Source: Eutreptiella sp. 'Long Island Sound 2002' (taxonomy: Eukaryota; Euglenozoa; Euglenophyceae; Eutreptiales; Eutreptiaceae). Taken from it: a stretch of DNA of 64,000 nucleotides. The DNA lies in NCBI GenBank assembly GCA_964036045.1, contig OZ038385.1, forward strand, positions 61,041,919 to 61,105,918, written 5' to 3'. Below the pieces are notes generated by a model. That model was not told where the DNA came from. It made no database searches and worked only from the letters and a program-made list of their open reading frames with translations. This document shows positions 1 to 11,229 of this stretch, one piece after another (within the stretch, counting starts at the first letter, position 1; each line of letters begins with the position of its first letter). Position numbers and translations under genes: made by a program.

Positions 1-41
1 GGGTGGGCGGGGCGCCCCCATTGGGTGGGAGGGTGGGCCGT

Positions 42-134
42 GTTATAATATAAAAAGTTCTGTGATGGGAGAATAGCACACTGCAGTCACAAAACAAAAT
101 AAGAGCACAACTCCTGTTACTGGGGTAGCAGTGG
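42..134. repeat. 93-bp terminal direct repeat, 3' copy
   Basis: It starts GTTATAATATAAAAAG and ends GGGGTAGCAGTGG. It is identical to 5,165-5,257 except for two substitutions, in the same orientation. Near-identity suggests a recent insertion or gene conversion. In YR elements such split direct repeats take the place of LTRs. Confidence 0.9.
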
Positions 135-218
135 TTGTACATGCAAAACAAAACAAATTTAGGCCACATGACTCCAGGTGTGCGCTCCTTTGTTCATGCT
201 GGAGCCTGCAGCGCAAGG

Positions 219-560
219 GATGACTGTGGTACGCCACGATGTCAGTCGTCCCAGAAAATCACGAAGCGGCCACGACTGGACAAGACGCGATCTGAGAGGG
301 GTCAGGAAGAGAAGCTCCGAGGTAACAGTGACAGTGAATACTGGCATTGTGGCGTGTTCCAGGCACCGCTGCTGAGGACGGCGGGATTACCCGACTCGTC
401 CATAACAGTCTGGCGGCTCTCGCCATCACAGACCGTCTCTCGGCACTGTGACGCGGCGGGCGTTCCCCTCTCGCGCACGGATGACTGTGGTACGCCACGA
501 TGTCAATCGTCCCAGGAAATCACAAAGCGGCTCCGACTGGACAAGACGCGATCTGAGAGG
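219..560. repeat. 81-bp internal direct repeat pair (219-299 and 480-560)
   Basis: Two copies begin GATGACTGTGGTACGCC and end GATCTGAGAGG, about 260 bp apart and with few substitutions. The second overlaps the end of the RNase H frame. Their position between the coding region and the terminal repeat fits the B-type repeats of split-direct-repeat YR elements, although here both copies lie on the same side. Confidence 0.75.
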
Positions 561-2478
561 CAGCTGCCCCTCGACCCTTCGGGAAGTTAAGTAACCACAC
601 AGGGCAGGGCAGGGAAGGGAAAGCCTGAAGCGCCATGAACCGATCCCAAGCCGCAGCCCCTGCAGCTGGAAAATTTCCCGCAAAGTCGCTGTCAATACGC
701 GAGAAGCAATCAGCAGGATTCAAATCCCCTGGCACCCATTCAAGAAAAACAGTCGATGGCGCCCTCTGTAAAAGATAAAAAGCCCGGCGCAAATTCCGAT
801 TATGTCTATAGAGCCCTGAGTTGGCGCGCATACTAGACATTTGTCCTACCGCAGATTCATTGTCGCCGACGAGGCGGAACACTGGCCAGCCCACGTTGAC
901 AATTAATCTCAGGCCCTGTACCAGAGAGTCCAGCTCAGCCTCTTGCTGCGTGGCGACATCCGGGGGGCAGTGAAAAACCCGCCCCACCAGACCTGGACCC
1001 CAAACCCCTACTTTAAATCGGTTTCGGTCGAAGGCGGCATCCACAAAGAGCAGACCCCTGCCCGATTGCGACGGCGGCAGAATGGGGCGGGGGGACCACC
1101 CGCGCCGCGCCATAACCAGGCAGTGGAGAGAGCTGAAGACCAGTTTGAGGGGGGTCGAGGGCAGGAAAGTTAGTCCCCAGGCGACGTGTGACCACCAGCC
1201 AGCCAGAAAGGGGCAAACGCCCACCTGGGGGCGAAGGGCCCAAGAAAGGCGTCCAATAACCCTTCTCGCAAACTTCCGGGACAGGGGCAACAGAGCAATT
1301 CTAAGCCACAGGCCCACCAGAACCACCCACTGATCTTCAAGGACGAAAACCCCCCTGCTGGGCCCCGAAAGCACCAGCCTTTTCCCCATCCAGACGATGG
1401 ACGGGACCGGGTCTAAAATGCTCTTGGGGCTGATGATGGCCCCCTCCTCGCGCAGCAAATCACTCAGGCGTCGCGCCGCACATCGAACATTGGACGCACC
1501 AAAACCTATCACCAGAAAATCGTCAAGGTAATGGAGAACCATGAAAGTGACAAAATTCAACTTCTGCAGGAGGTACCCCAGTACCGTCTGGCACAGTACA
1601 GGAGAAAATTGCCAACCGAAGGGAAGGCAGTTGAAGGCGTAGGACTATCCATCTATAGACACGCGGAAAGTCTGACGGAACTCTTCAGGCAAACGCAGGG
1701 ACCAAAAAGCATTTTTCAAATCGACATGGCAAGCCAGCAGTTCATCACCAGGGGATGCGGACAGTTTAAGGCTGCGCAAGGCGCGCAAAAAAGGATCGTT
1801 CAGGTACGCGTCCGCACCAGGGGGCAGGTCGAAAAATCCCCGCGATTCATGCAGGAAATGCAACTAGATCAGGGACGCAAGGTCCTCAACCACGGGCAGG
1901 GAAAAGGACGGGGGTTTGCTGGAGTGCTGTCTGTTGAATTCAACCACATGAACGATCATAGAAGCTTTCTCAGAATTCTTCGGGACGGGGAACAGCCAGC
2001 CATTGGGGGGAAGTGCGGCCTGACAGGGAGCAAGCACCCCATCTCGAACCAGAGCCCGAGCCATCACCAGGCCCTCAGAGGAAATGCCCCTGATATTGCG
2101 CAGCTGTCGGCTGGCAATCTCGAGTGTGTCATCCGAGGCCACGGCATGCCAAATGAAACTCGGTATATTTATATGACCTATATCGCCGATCCCCCTGTCT
2201 AAAACCTCCAGAGAGAGACCCACCAAAATCGGTTTTGGGGAGGTAGATTCACGGAAAACCGCCACCCAAACTTCAGGAACCAAAGCGTCCAGAGCCAAGA
2301 GAACGGCCGGAATGAAATCAAGCACCCCAAGGTCCGCTGCGACGGAATTACCCCTCAACAACAATAGCCGAATCCGCGCCCTCACCAGACCCCTGTCCCT
2401 CGGGGCCACGCGCAAGCCTGCGCCAACGTGATCCAGCCAGAGCTGGCCTCGGGGGGAGTTCAGCAGCGAGTTGACCAT
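520..2478 (-). pseudogene. Reverse transcriptase / RNase H of the retrotransposon, two in-frame TAGs
   Basis: One frame from a Met at 2,478 that overlaps the recombinase tail by about 130 bp. RT fingers are recognisable in LPPNGWLFPVPK (about 2,010-1,975). Motif A is HVDLKNAFW (about 1,730). The segment SYAFNCLPFGW precedes the palm catalytic motif YLDDFL (about 1,530-1,513). RNase H follows with FVDAAF (about 1,045), QQEAELDSL, LVGDNESA and a C-terminal VPGDLNPADCFSR, so all four acidic positions are present. TAG codons interrupt the frame at 1,864-1,866 and 1,645-1,647, the second between motif A and LPFGW where a residue is expected. The frame then ends at TGA. It would copy element RNA into cDNA; this copy is probably inactive unless TAG is suppressed. 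Confidence 0.88.
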
Positions 2479-4003
2479 GTCTTCCAAAACGTCGGAGGCG
2501 CAATGGCTTGGACCCCCCCCCCCCGTTCCCACGCACGACGGCGGCTGGGGGGGGGGGGGGGTTGTCTTGGCCGACTGCTGAACTTGGACGCGGCAGAAAC
2601 GCTGGCGACGACAGTCCCGGGGGCCAACGGGGCAGGGGCGGGGCTGGGGGGGGGGGGGGGCAGGTGGTTGCTCCGAGGGGCGGGGGGGTCCCGATGAACG
2701 ATGAAGAGCTGCTCGGAGCAGGGGGTTTGGGGGAGCCAGGGGCTCGCAAACGGGAGGGCGGTGATCCCCATGGGGGGGAGTGCCGCAGGGAAGAGCGGCG
2801 CGGGGGCTTGGGTTTCGGGGGGTTGCGGGCCCGCAGACGGGAGGGCTTCGCTGAAGTCGATGGCCTGTCGGTCTTTGGAAGGGGCTGCATTGCGTCCCCG
2901 GAGTCGTCCGCCTCCTCCCGGAACTCCTCCCCCCGCGTTCGCTTGGATCCGGTGGCCGGCAGGCGGGCCGGCTTCTCGTTGTCAGAGCAAATGGCCAGCA
3001 CCGATTCAGGCCAGAACTCGCGGACTGAGGTGTCAAGCCACCGGACGCCCGAGCTGGTGGGCCAAGGGAGCCGGAGGTGGTGGTGGAAGACGAAGTCGTC
3101 CGGCGCGGCCGCGTAGAAGTGCGCCATCCGCACCCCCGCCCACCTGCCCCACCAGCAGAGGTACTGCCAGGGCAGGCCAAGGAAGCGGAGGAAGGAGGCC
3201 CCCGCTCGGCGCCACGGATGCCAACGGTAGGTGGCGTAGGGGCTGCTGTGGAGCAGGCGGGCCATGCCCTCCTCCACAATTGCCAAGGACGGGACCAAGG
3301 CCTCCCTTCCAGGGAACTTTTTCCGCAACCAGTGGGCCCATTCACCAGCGAACTTCCCTAGATCACGGGAGACCCACCGTGAGTCGCGTTTAAGACCCCG
3401 GAAGGCCACGGACTTGGATCGAAGGCCTGACCTCCGGACTGATGTGATTTCGCTAACCCGTGCGAGGCTGCTGAAGGACATGACGGCGGCGGCAAAGACA
3501 CCCCAATCCTCTGGTGACTGGCAGGCCTCGGCCATGACTTGGAGGACGTGTGGGCCTGCATAGGGTCTGTCCCCCGGGGCAGCCACCGGCGATTTGGCCA
3601 AGCGCTAGAGGCGTTCCCAGCGGAGAGGCGGTAACCAGTCCAGGAGCCAGACAGCATGCAAGGCGGAGACGCAGCCCCTGAGCGTCGCGGGCCTGTACCC
3701 CGAGCGGAATAAGAGCACAAGGACTTCCTCGGCCAGTCGCTGTGTGTCCTCGGCAGGCGTCTTGTTGTGGAAGAAAGCAAACCTCCGGAGGTGGGACCCG
3801 TAGGTGGACCTGGTCCCTGGCTTCCACGTGCTGACCACGCAGGCCTGCACACTGTCGGCGGGGTCGGCAAATCCCAAGTCCCGCCAGACCGCGGCGATGG
3901 ATCCCCAGTCGACGAACTTCCCGGCCCACGGGGATAACGACTGTGACGGAACGACCAGCGATGCCTCCGCAGAAATGGGCGCAGCAGACCCCAGGGAATC
4001 CCG
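2348..4003 (-). pseudogene. Tyrosine recombinase of the retrotransposon, with an in-frame TAG
   Basis: The frame continues directly after the gag TGA. At 3,605-3,877 it encodes a core-binding (SAM-like) domain with STWKPGTRSTY and LRRFAFF. After a TAG at 3,605-3,607 it encodes the catalytic domain: Arg in SLARVSEI (near 3,460), HPWR in YRWHPWRRAG (near 3,220), GRW, and the nucleophile Tyr in MAHFYAAAP (near 3,115). This R-HxxR-W-Y set is the tyrosine recombinase signature, so every catalytic residue is retained. The C-terminal 200 residues are a Pro/Ser-rich tail interrupted by several G/C homopolymers and are probably unstructured. The family integrates circular cDNA by strand exchange. The single TAG is the only visible break. 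Confidence 0.85.
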
Positions 4004-5041
4004 TCACTCCAGAAACGGGCAGCGCCAGATACAGTGGCGGACTACCTCCCCCTTGGCGCGGCATGTCTTACAGGGGCCCACAGGGTCTTCCGTCGTGTTA
4101 ACCCACTCCCCCTTCTGGATCTCGAAGAACTCGGCCCCATCGATGTACTTAAAGTGCCGCCGCATGACCTTCTTCAGCCGCATTCCCGCCTCGCTCAGCC
4201 CAGGCTCGAGGCGAATATCGTCCCCCGACTGCGGCCCCGAAGTTGAAGACGTTCCGGACTTCCCCTCGTATCTCTGCTTGTACGTGTTGGCCGATGAGTA
4301 AACCACGGACCAAAGGCCCTCCACCAGGCATTGAAGCCGACGCTGTAGGTGATCCGGGTCGGAATCCTCAATATTGACGTCGTCCCCAGCTGGCTTGCGG
4401 TTCTGCCAAGTCGTGTCGTCCTGTTTGTCGGCGTCGGAGAGACCGAGATGGATGGCCTTCATGGCCTCGTCCATCATCTTTGGGATCATGACCAGAGCCG
4501 CCGGCTGGGGTGTCTCAAACCTGAGAAAACTCGCCAAGAGGAAGAGGGCCCGATTGATCCATTGCGGGTGGTTCGTGGCAGCATTGATCTCGTGGAGGGC
4601 TTTTAGTGACAGGTCCGGGATCCGCAGCTGCTCCTTAGCCGGTGCCTCGGTGATGCTCTGTACCTTGCTCGCCAGTGACTCGATAAGCTTCCCCTGATCC
4701 TCCAGCAGTTTCAGGCTGGAAGGGTCGACCTGGGGCGGCTGCTGCGGGGCTGAAGATGGCGGTGCGGTCTTCCGGAAGGCCCTGGTCCCCATGTCCAGCG
4801 TGACGTCCTCAAGAAGCATGTAGCCCACGATCCTGTCGACAAAATCGTCCTGGGCACCCGTGAACGATACAGAAGCTGCAAAATCGCGTACCCAGGCCTC
4901 GCCGCCATGGTCCAGACCCTTGAGCTCCTTTGTCTGGGCCAGTCGCTTGCGGGCCCATGTTCGTGCATCCGAGCCCTGCTTGAACTCGCAGTGGACGTCT
5001 CCCCCCAGGTAGTCGTCGAAGGACAGGGTGTTCTCCGCCAT
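4004..5041 (-). CDS. Gag-like protein of YR retrotransposon
   Basis: A 345-residue open frame that begins 123 bp inside the 5' repeat. It is acidic at the N-terminus, has an Ala/Pro/Gln-rich linker near residues 95-110, a helical middle section, and a C-terminal cluster CKTC...HCIWRCPF that resembles a zinc-binding knuckle for nucleic acid. No enzymatic motif is visible, which fits a structural or RNA-binding gag role. It ends at a TGA, but the same frame stays open beyond it into the recombinase, so a gag-YR readthrough product is possible. The assignment rests on position in the element more than on family recognition. Confidence 0.7.
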   Translation of the reverse strand: MAENTLSFDDYLGGDVHCEFKQGSDARTWARKRLAQTKELKGLDHGGEAWVRDFAASVSFTGAQDDFVDRIVGYMLLEDVTLDMGTRAFRKTAPPSSAPQQPPQVDPSSLKLLEDQGKLIESLASKVQSITEAPAKEQLRIPDLSLKALHEINAATNHPQWINRALFLLASFLRFETPQPAALVMIPKMMDEAMKAIHLGLSDADKQDDTTWQNRKPAGDDVNIEDSDPDHLQRRLQCLVEGLWSVVYSSANTYKQRYEGKSGTSSTSGPQSGDDIRLEPGLSEAGMRLKKVMRRHFKYIDGAEFFEIQKGEWVNTTEDPVGPCKTCRAKGEVVRHCIWRCPFLE

Positions 5042-5164
5042 GGTAATTGCTGCTTGGCCAACTGGTCAAACTTCAGGTCAAGAATGAGCAGCTCTCAACG
5101 AGTTCAAGGGAGGACAGCTACTCGGCCTGTGCAGCAAAAGAACAGAACCTTCACTGAAGGCCCC

Positions 5165-5257
5165 GTTATAATATAAAAAGTTCTGTGATGGGAGAATAGC
5201 ACACTGCAGTCACAAAACAAAATAAGAGCACAACTCCTGTTGCTGGGGTAACAGTGG
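5165..5257. repeat. 93-bp terminal direct repeat, 5' copy
   Basis: Partner of 42-134, with two mismatches in 93 bp. It lies 123 bp upstream of the gag start on the minus strand, so it probably includes or adjoins the element promoter. The AT-rich stretch TTATAATATAAAA is present but its function is unproven. Confidence 0.9.
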
Positions 5258-7056
5258 ATCACGATCCCAGTACAGCTACAAAAAAAATGTCAATTTGAAC
5301 ACAATATGCAGGTGCTATAAAATACCGTTTGGCAACATAGATTAGAAGCATATTCATCACTCCTGCCATTGCAAACATGTTTGTAGCTCCATAGGTGTTC
5401 AATGATTCAACCAGCTGTTGCTACACCCACATGTGTTCAATGATTGCATCCCAACCCTACCTGGCACCCTCCACAATTAAAAATGAACGCACACTAGAAA
5501 AAAAAGAATCGCGGCCTCCTCCTAAATTTGAGTCAGTGGATTTTATTGCATGGCTTTTTCTTCGGGGCAAAGAATTTTTTAGCCTAGAGTGCATGTCTTG
5601 CCGTGTACTGGGTGGCTTTTGATTATCCGTGTGGAGTGGTCCATCATTTTGGCACCTTCTGCACTGATTACTGTCCAAAAGAATGGCATACCGAGCTCAA
5701 TGAACAACCTTGTCAAACAGCACACAACCAAAAAGCAAAGCGCCAATCACCAACAAAATCAATGAGGTCCTATGGAGGCCATGGCGACAAAGAAATTGCT
5801 CTGCGAGGGAGGCAGGGATAGGCACATGTCCAGCCAGAGGCACAGCCCCAGGCACAGGGTTCGGGGCAACCAATTCAATTCTATGGAGGTTTCTTCATTT
5901 TGTTTAGACGGTGTCACCTGAAAAAGAAAACAATTTCTTGCTCAAAAAAAGCAATGTGCAGCACGCATACAAAAACTGTCAAACATTTTGTGCTCATGAT
6001 GACCCGGTCTACTCAGAAACGGACTCGGACTCAGTGTGCCCCTTTTTGTTTGCGGCGAGAATACGTCATGTGCAACGGCTGAACAAGCTCAATGAGGCTA
6101 CCAGAATGGGCTCTGTATTGAATACATGAACACAACAGGGGCACACCACTTCACCAGGGCGCTCAAAGGTGACAGCCAAGGTGTAGAACCACCCTCTGAG
6201 GGACCCTTTGAGGGACAACCACCTTGCCCTGCGTGTGAGTGTTGTGAGTATTGGAATGGGGTACACATCAATGTGACCAACATGAAGGCCAAAAAGAGTA
6301 TCAATACGTATGTATTCCATGTATCTAGCATCCTACAGGGAGAAATATTTAGCCATAGATGCATAGGGGGCATTTACAACACAGCGACCCCAAATGTACA
6401 AAGGCCCACGCGCAAAAAAATGTGGGGAGTTGGTAAACAGGGGGAGGGGGGACAAATCCCGATAAACAGGGGAAACGGGGGGGAGGGCTTCTGGGTACAG
6501 AACCAAGGAGGGGGGCAGGGGGGGTGGCGGCTTTGAGACCTACAAATTCAGGTGGGCATTGCGAGGGTGCAGGTGGAACCTTTGGTAGACTGACCTTGCT
6601 TGACAGAGGCCGCTACCTAGAACCAGGGCTGTCCTTAACTTAGATGGCCCAAGTTGCCCACCCCCCCCCCAAACGCGCCCCCGACAAAAATGTCGCAGAT
6701 GGTGGTCATCAAAAACGCGTCCTACAGGGGTGAAATATTAGCAACAAGCAGCGCACGTCTGTTTCCGCTCGTTTTTGACTACCCCCATATACGTTTTTGG
6801 CACTTTGCACACAACACCAACTTCGGGCTGGGCCCCGTGAAATATGGGAAAAACAGTCAAATTCTGAGGAGGAGCCCCACGGAATGCAAGTCTGTCTATG
6901 CACGGTTTCATCTCACTACACCAGCGGAGGCACTACTCGCCGACGCATACCATTTGCATCAAAATTTGTTCTGCAGACAGTGAATTACCGAAGTTTGTCT
7001 AGAAACAGAAAGATCTCACCAAAACCTGCTGCACAGTGACAATAGTCGCAAACAGT
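5258..7056. other. Gene-poor spacer
   Basis: I see no convincing coding signal. It contains short A- and C-homopolymers (for example a C-run near 6,661) and G-rich low-complexity sequence at 6,430-6,530. Its frames lack recognisable domains and splice structure. Confidence 0.5.
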
Positions 7057-7335
7057 TGTCTGGTTCCAGACAAACGACGCGTAACGTGGTGAAAAATTGT
7101 TGTATTCCACAAAAAGAATTGTGGTCCGCACCCAAATGACATAAAAAGGTGACAAGGGACTATCAGTCTTGTGTTTGGGAAGGAAAAAAGGCCAAAACAG
7201 GCCATCGGGACCCAGAGCGCAGACTGGAACGCCAACAGGGTGCCACAGTGTTTATATGTTATGAATAGATATCGTGGTCACTGAGCAGGCTTGCAACAAC
7301 AGTGTGCAACCAACAGCAACTACAACAGAGCACGT

Positions 7336-10300
7336 TTAATTCTTTTTGGAGCCATTGAACCGGTCCTTCCATGCCTGAAACCCAATCTTGGCCTTCTTGG
7401 AAGCGGACGACTGAGAATCGGTTCCAGCAGCTGCAGACTCGTCAGGAGGTGATGCCTGGGCTTTTTTGTTGCCTTTGCCTTTTGATTGTGATCCGAAGGC
7501 TCTGTTCTCGTCTTCTTTGCGTGTGCGACCACCTTTTTTGCTAGGGCCCCGTGACTGCTTCGGTGTACCATACACAGCGTTCTCTGGGGTGCCGCCCACG
7601 TCTTCCACTTCCTCCTCAGACTCCTGCTCTCCCTTTGCCTTCTCAGGCACACAGCTGCAGTCCACAGGGCAACCGTCCGCAAAATTTTAAAACACTGCAT
7701 TCTAGGGGATAGGGCTCAGCCCATCAGCGATGCGTACATTGCTGCATACGAGGGCACCAACGTCTGCAATAGACTCCTGCTCCGTGGGCAAAACCAAAAC
7801 CACACTGATGGGTATTGGCATGCGCACTGCCAGGCTGCAAGCCAGCTGTACAGAACTACTGATCACCAGGAACCACAAGGTACTTGCTTTTGAGGGTACT
7901 GCATCCGCAATGTGGTGCATGACAAACCCAACAACCTCCGTACATAGGTGGTGCACCATTGGACCACGAGAAAAGGCAAAGTAGCGAGGCACCTGTATAA
8001 GGGAACAGTGAGTCTGAGACCCCTACTGGTGCAGCTGGACTGGCCGATGTTGTCTGGTTCCAGACAGTTTCCCACAATTTACCCTTCTCAGGACGCATTC
8101 TCCCTCATACGTGTCTGGTTCTGGACAAACTTTAGGATTCAACGGTGCACCCAACGTGACTGTGGTAGCAGGCAGCAGGTAGCAACAGCAGACAGCAATA
8201 CCTTCTTGGGCAGCGGATCTTTGGAAACAATCCGTAGCTCGGTGAATCCCATCGAGTACTGCTGTGTGAGAGATCCCGGAATAAAGCAAGCCACGCAAAT
8301 TGTTGTCAACCCCTCGTTGTCGTGCAACTTTCGGAGACCATCCAACACTCCCAAGACGTCACAAGCGGAGCCAACAATGAGAACAGGCGTCCCATACACC
8401 AAATTGCGGCTGACAACACAATGGATGCCTTCCATATGTTCCTTTGGAACTTCAACAATGATCAAGCAATACGGCATGTTGGCCACCGTAGAGTGCAGCG
8501 GCGTACCAGATGCCATCCCAGTGATATGCATGACCCCATCCAGGGACTTGCTGTCAGTCACCCCCGCCTATGGGGCCTCAGACCCAATGTTCACGGTGAT
8601 GAAGTTGACATCAGCAGCGATCTTCACCTCAGGATTCACCAGGGGACGGTTCAGGGCATCACGGAGGGGAGCATACGTGGGGTCACTCCAGATTGCAGCA
8701 GTGACGACATACTTCCAGGGGGGCCAGCAGTTCTTCTCGGACCACTTCCAATTGTACGTCTTGAAGGTGACATGGGTCTTTGACAAGAGACTCTGTTCAG
8801 AGCGGGCCCGTTCTGCAAGCGTTTTGCGATTGGGTCAACCAGGTCGTTGTCCGGGTGGCAGAGATGATGTTCCCACAGACGTGCAGCCTTCGGTTGCTTT
8901 GCCTTTTTTGTAATCATTGGGAGTGACACATTGCTGGAGCCCATGTACTGTGTGACCTCCTCAAGGTCTGGTGGGATGAGGCCTTCGATGCATTTCCAAA
9001 GATGCAACTTTACTGGCAGTCCACGGTTTTCCAATCCATCGACAGCAGCCACAGCCTTATCCCCCATCACTTGCACCCAGGCGGCAGTCGGAAACCAGGC
9101 TTTTCTTACAGTGTCCTGCGGAGCAGACAGGGGTGTTACCAGACACAACAGGAGGAATTCTGCTTTGATAGGCCGCATCAATGAAATGTTGTCTGGTTCC
9201 AGACATGGTGGCCGAGGTACAGGCTTTGACAGGGATAAAAAAAAGTTGTGTCTGGTTCCAGACACAAAGAGGAGGAATTCGGCTGTTATAGGCCGCATCA
9301 GTGAAATGTTGTCTGGCTCCACACATGGAGGTCGAGGTACAGGCTTTGACAGGGATAAAAAAGTTGTGTCTGGTTCCAAACACACACAAGAGGAATTATG
9401 CGTTGACAGGCCGCATCAGTGAGTTGTTGTCTGGTTCCAAACATGGAGGTCCTGGCACAGGCTTTGACAGGGATAAAAAAACATCATGTGTCTGGTTCCA
9501 GACAGCTGTGACAGCCTTCCTTGTTGCATGGGACAACTGTTCTGGCCAGGGACGCATGTGCACATAGTTCCTGTACTGCCACCCTGTGCAACACCAGGCG
9601 TACCAGTGTCCCCTCCTTCAATGTATAGCCACCCTTCACGTACAGCACTCCCAGGTGTTCTCATATGAATTTCTCCTCTAGTTCATCGCGGTCCAGCTCC
9701 ACACGCAGGAGTTCCATCCGTGTAGACAGCTTCGGCAGGGTCGTGGCAGACTGCACAGCCTGTGATGCGACCGATGGTCACAGCAGCTAACCCCCTGCCC
9801 CCCCCCCCCCCCCCAGCAAAGCGGCCGGTCACGCATGAGAACGGGCAGGTCGAGATGGACGTCACAGGCGCAGGATATTTCACTGGTGTGGGCATGCAGT
9901 GTCGAAGTGCACTTTCACGGTCGATGTACCTGTGACATGGCAGCGATTGACTCCCGTATGTGCAGAGTGACATCCGTACGAACCACTTGAGCAAGAAATT
10001 GCACTCACCATGTTGGCGGTTCCAGATGGGCATTCATCTACTCCCGTGAGATTCGTCTATAGCCTCGGCGATATGCTGCCCCGATAAGATCCAAGACTGC
10101 CCAACTGCGTCACGCCACACTATGATTCGGATTTTTGCTGCACCTGGAGGATTCCTGTGTAGTTCTGTCATCTTGTCCTGGACAAGATCTTCATCCAGCA
10201 CTCTGATTTGGCCATGTTCCCTCTTTTTGTCCCATTGCAATCTGCTGAGGGGCAGCAGGACCTCCTGGTCTTCAGTATGGTCACCAAGTTTCACTTGAGC

Positions 10301-10471
10301 ATCTTTCCCCTTTGCTGTATCACCACGTTTCCGCTTGTGCTTGGAGGGGGCATCGTCCACGGCACTTAATTGGGATGCCAAATCAATTGAGGGGTGTGAG
10401 GAGAGTTCAATGCTACCTTGTGTAAGATCAGACATGTTGGAACCAACTGGGCGCAAAACGCAAAATGACAC
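7336..10471 (-). CDS. Multi-exon gene with ParB-like N-terminal segment and Lys-rich tail (model uncertain)
   Basis: Several minus-strand coding blocks line up. The first (10,471-10,034) has a basic KHKRKRGD stretch, then GQIRVLDEDLV and WILSGQHIAEAI, reminiscent of the ParB/sulfiredoxin fold with its SGxHR-type loop; this is a weak family guess. A block starts at 9,115 after the acceptor CTCCGCAG, and others lie at 8,786-8,568 and 8,561-8,202. One intron is convincing: GTATTG at 8,201 to TACAG at 7,993, 209 bp, phase 0, holding two 16-bp palindromes. It leads into an exon at 7,992-7,702. A Lys/Glu-rich block (about 7,646-7,336, ending TAA) may be the last exon. Joins at 9.1-10.0 kb, near 8,790 and near 8,565 need a frameshift or unseen introns. 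The biochemical role is unknown. Confidence 0.4.
9151..9505. repeat. Three tandem ~120-bp units, each with two 16-bp palindromes
   Basis: Units begin GGAGGAATTC at 9,151 and 9,271, with a diverged start near 9,389, and each includes GGCCGCATCA and GGCTTTGACAGGGATAAAAA. Each unit holds one palindrome followed by TGG and one extended to GTGTCTGGTTCCAGACAC. The 120-bp period is twice the 60-bp palindrome spacing, which suggests growth by unequal duplication of a two-palindrome block. It lies in an apparent intron. Confidence 0.9.
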
Positions 10472-11229
10472 AAGGGCGGGCCTTTTAGCAATGTGATTCT
10501 AACTTTCCAGGCTTCCCGACGTGAGCATACCGTTTTCACACTCATACCACATCATGTGCAATACACAGGGGTGTAAAAAACACAGTCTGTCTGGTTCCAA
10601 ACACAATAGTCTGCTTTTGAAGTGTGCAACCGGTGTGAAACAGCTTGATGTCTGGTCCCAGACAAGCATGTACTGTTCTGGCAATTGACAGGGCAGAAAC
10701 CGTCAGTGTCTGTTTCTAGACACATTTGTAGTCCAATTCCGAGTTAGCTGGCTACCCAATGTGATTCTAGGATTTCCCAAAGCAGAGCAGAGGACGTTGC
10801 AGGCAATGGAGGGCACAACACACAGTCTGTCTGATTCCCGACACAACAGCTTGACTTCAGCAAATGACATGGGTGAAAAATCATTAATTGTCTGGTACTA
10901 GACGGCTACGGTACTTCTGTGGGCACTAGAGGGGGTACAAACAGTTGGCGTCTGGTTCCAGACACACATGCATGCAATGTTTATTGTGCTAGCTTCCTAA
11001 ACCGGGTACTCGGTTGGTCAGGGTCACATGCTGTGGCTTTGCGGTGAAATAGGGATGTACTGCAATGCAACAGTGCACGTACGCGCGCATCTCATCAGTC
11101 CAGCACTGCGTTGGTTGACATTAGTGGCCCCTGCGGGAGTACCCCGATGCTGCTCTGGTAACCAACTCTACCGCTGCGTCTCGTTCCAGACACACACCTT
11201 TGACGTGCCCTGGCCACTTCGGCGGGGTG
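10472..11229. other. Spacer dominated by phased palindromes
   Basis: Between the two minus-strand genes. It holds seven 16-bp palindrome variants at 10,588-10,964 and 11,177. A degenerate TGTGATTCTAG also occurs near 10,760, where a copy would be expected from the 60-bp spacing. No coding frame is evident, and any promoter of the ParB-like gene would lie here. Confidence 0.6.

Larger units (their letters stand above)
42..5257 (-). mobile_element. Tyrosine-recombinase retrotransposon, gag-YR-RT-RNase H order
   Basis: This is a complete-looking but decayed retroelement read on the minus strand. From its 5' side it has a 93-bp repeat, a gag-like gene, a tyrosine recombinase, and a reverse transcriptase with RNase H, followed by internal repeats and a second copy of the 93-bp repeat. 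A recombinase in place of an integrase puts it among the DIRS/Ngaro/VIPER-type elements. DIRS and Ngaro elements normally carry the recombinase last; having it between gag and RT is, as I recall, the order of kinetoplastid VIPER elements. Gag and recombinase share one frame, and RT/RNase H uses another that overlaps the recombinase end. Four in-frame stops (one TGA, three TAG) suggest a dead copy. The split terminal repeats are consistent with circular-intermediate integration. The outermost boundary may lie beyond the window start. Confidence 0.85.

Noticed and set aside
2428-3393. Long plus-strand frames opposite the YR gene
   Set aside because: Antisense of a recognisable recombinase; they are Gly/Arg-rich because of GC-rich antisense codons.
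42-5257. LTR retrotransposon
   Set aside because: No integrase, no TG...CA termini and no primer-binding site; a complete R-HxxR-Y recombinase is present instead.
9151-10964. CRISPR-like array (short palindromic repeats with ~44-bp spacers)
   Set aside because: Repeats vary, spacing sits in introns of eukaryotic-type genes, spacers are partly duplicated in 120-bp units, and there are no cas genes.
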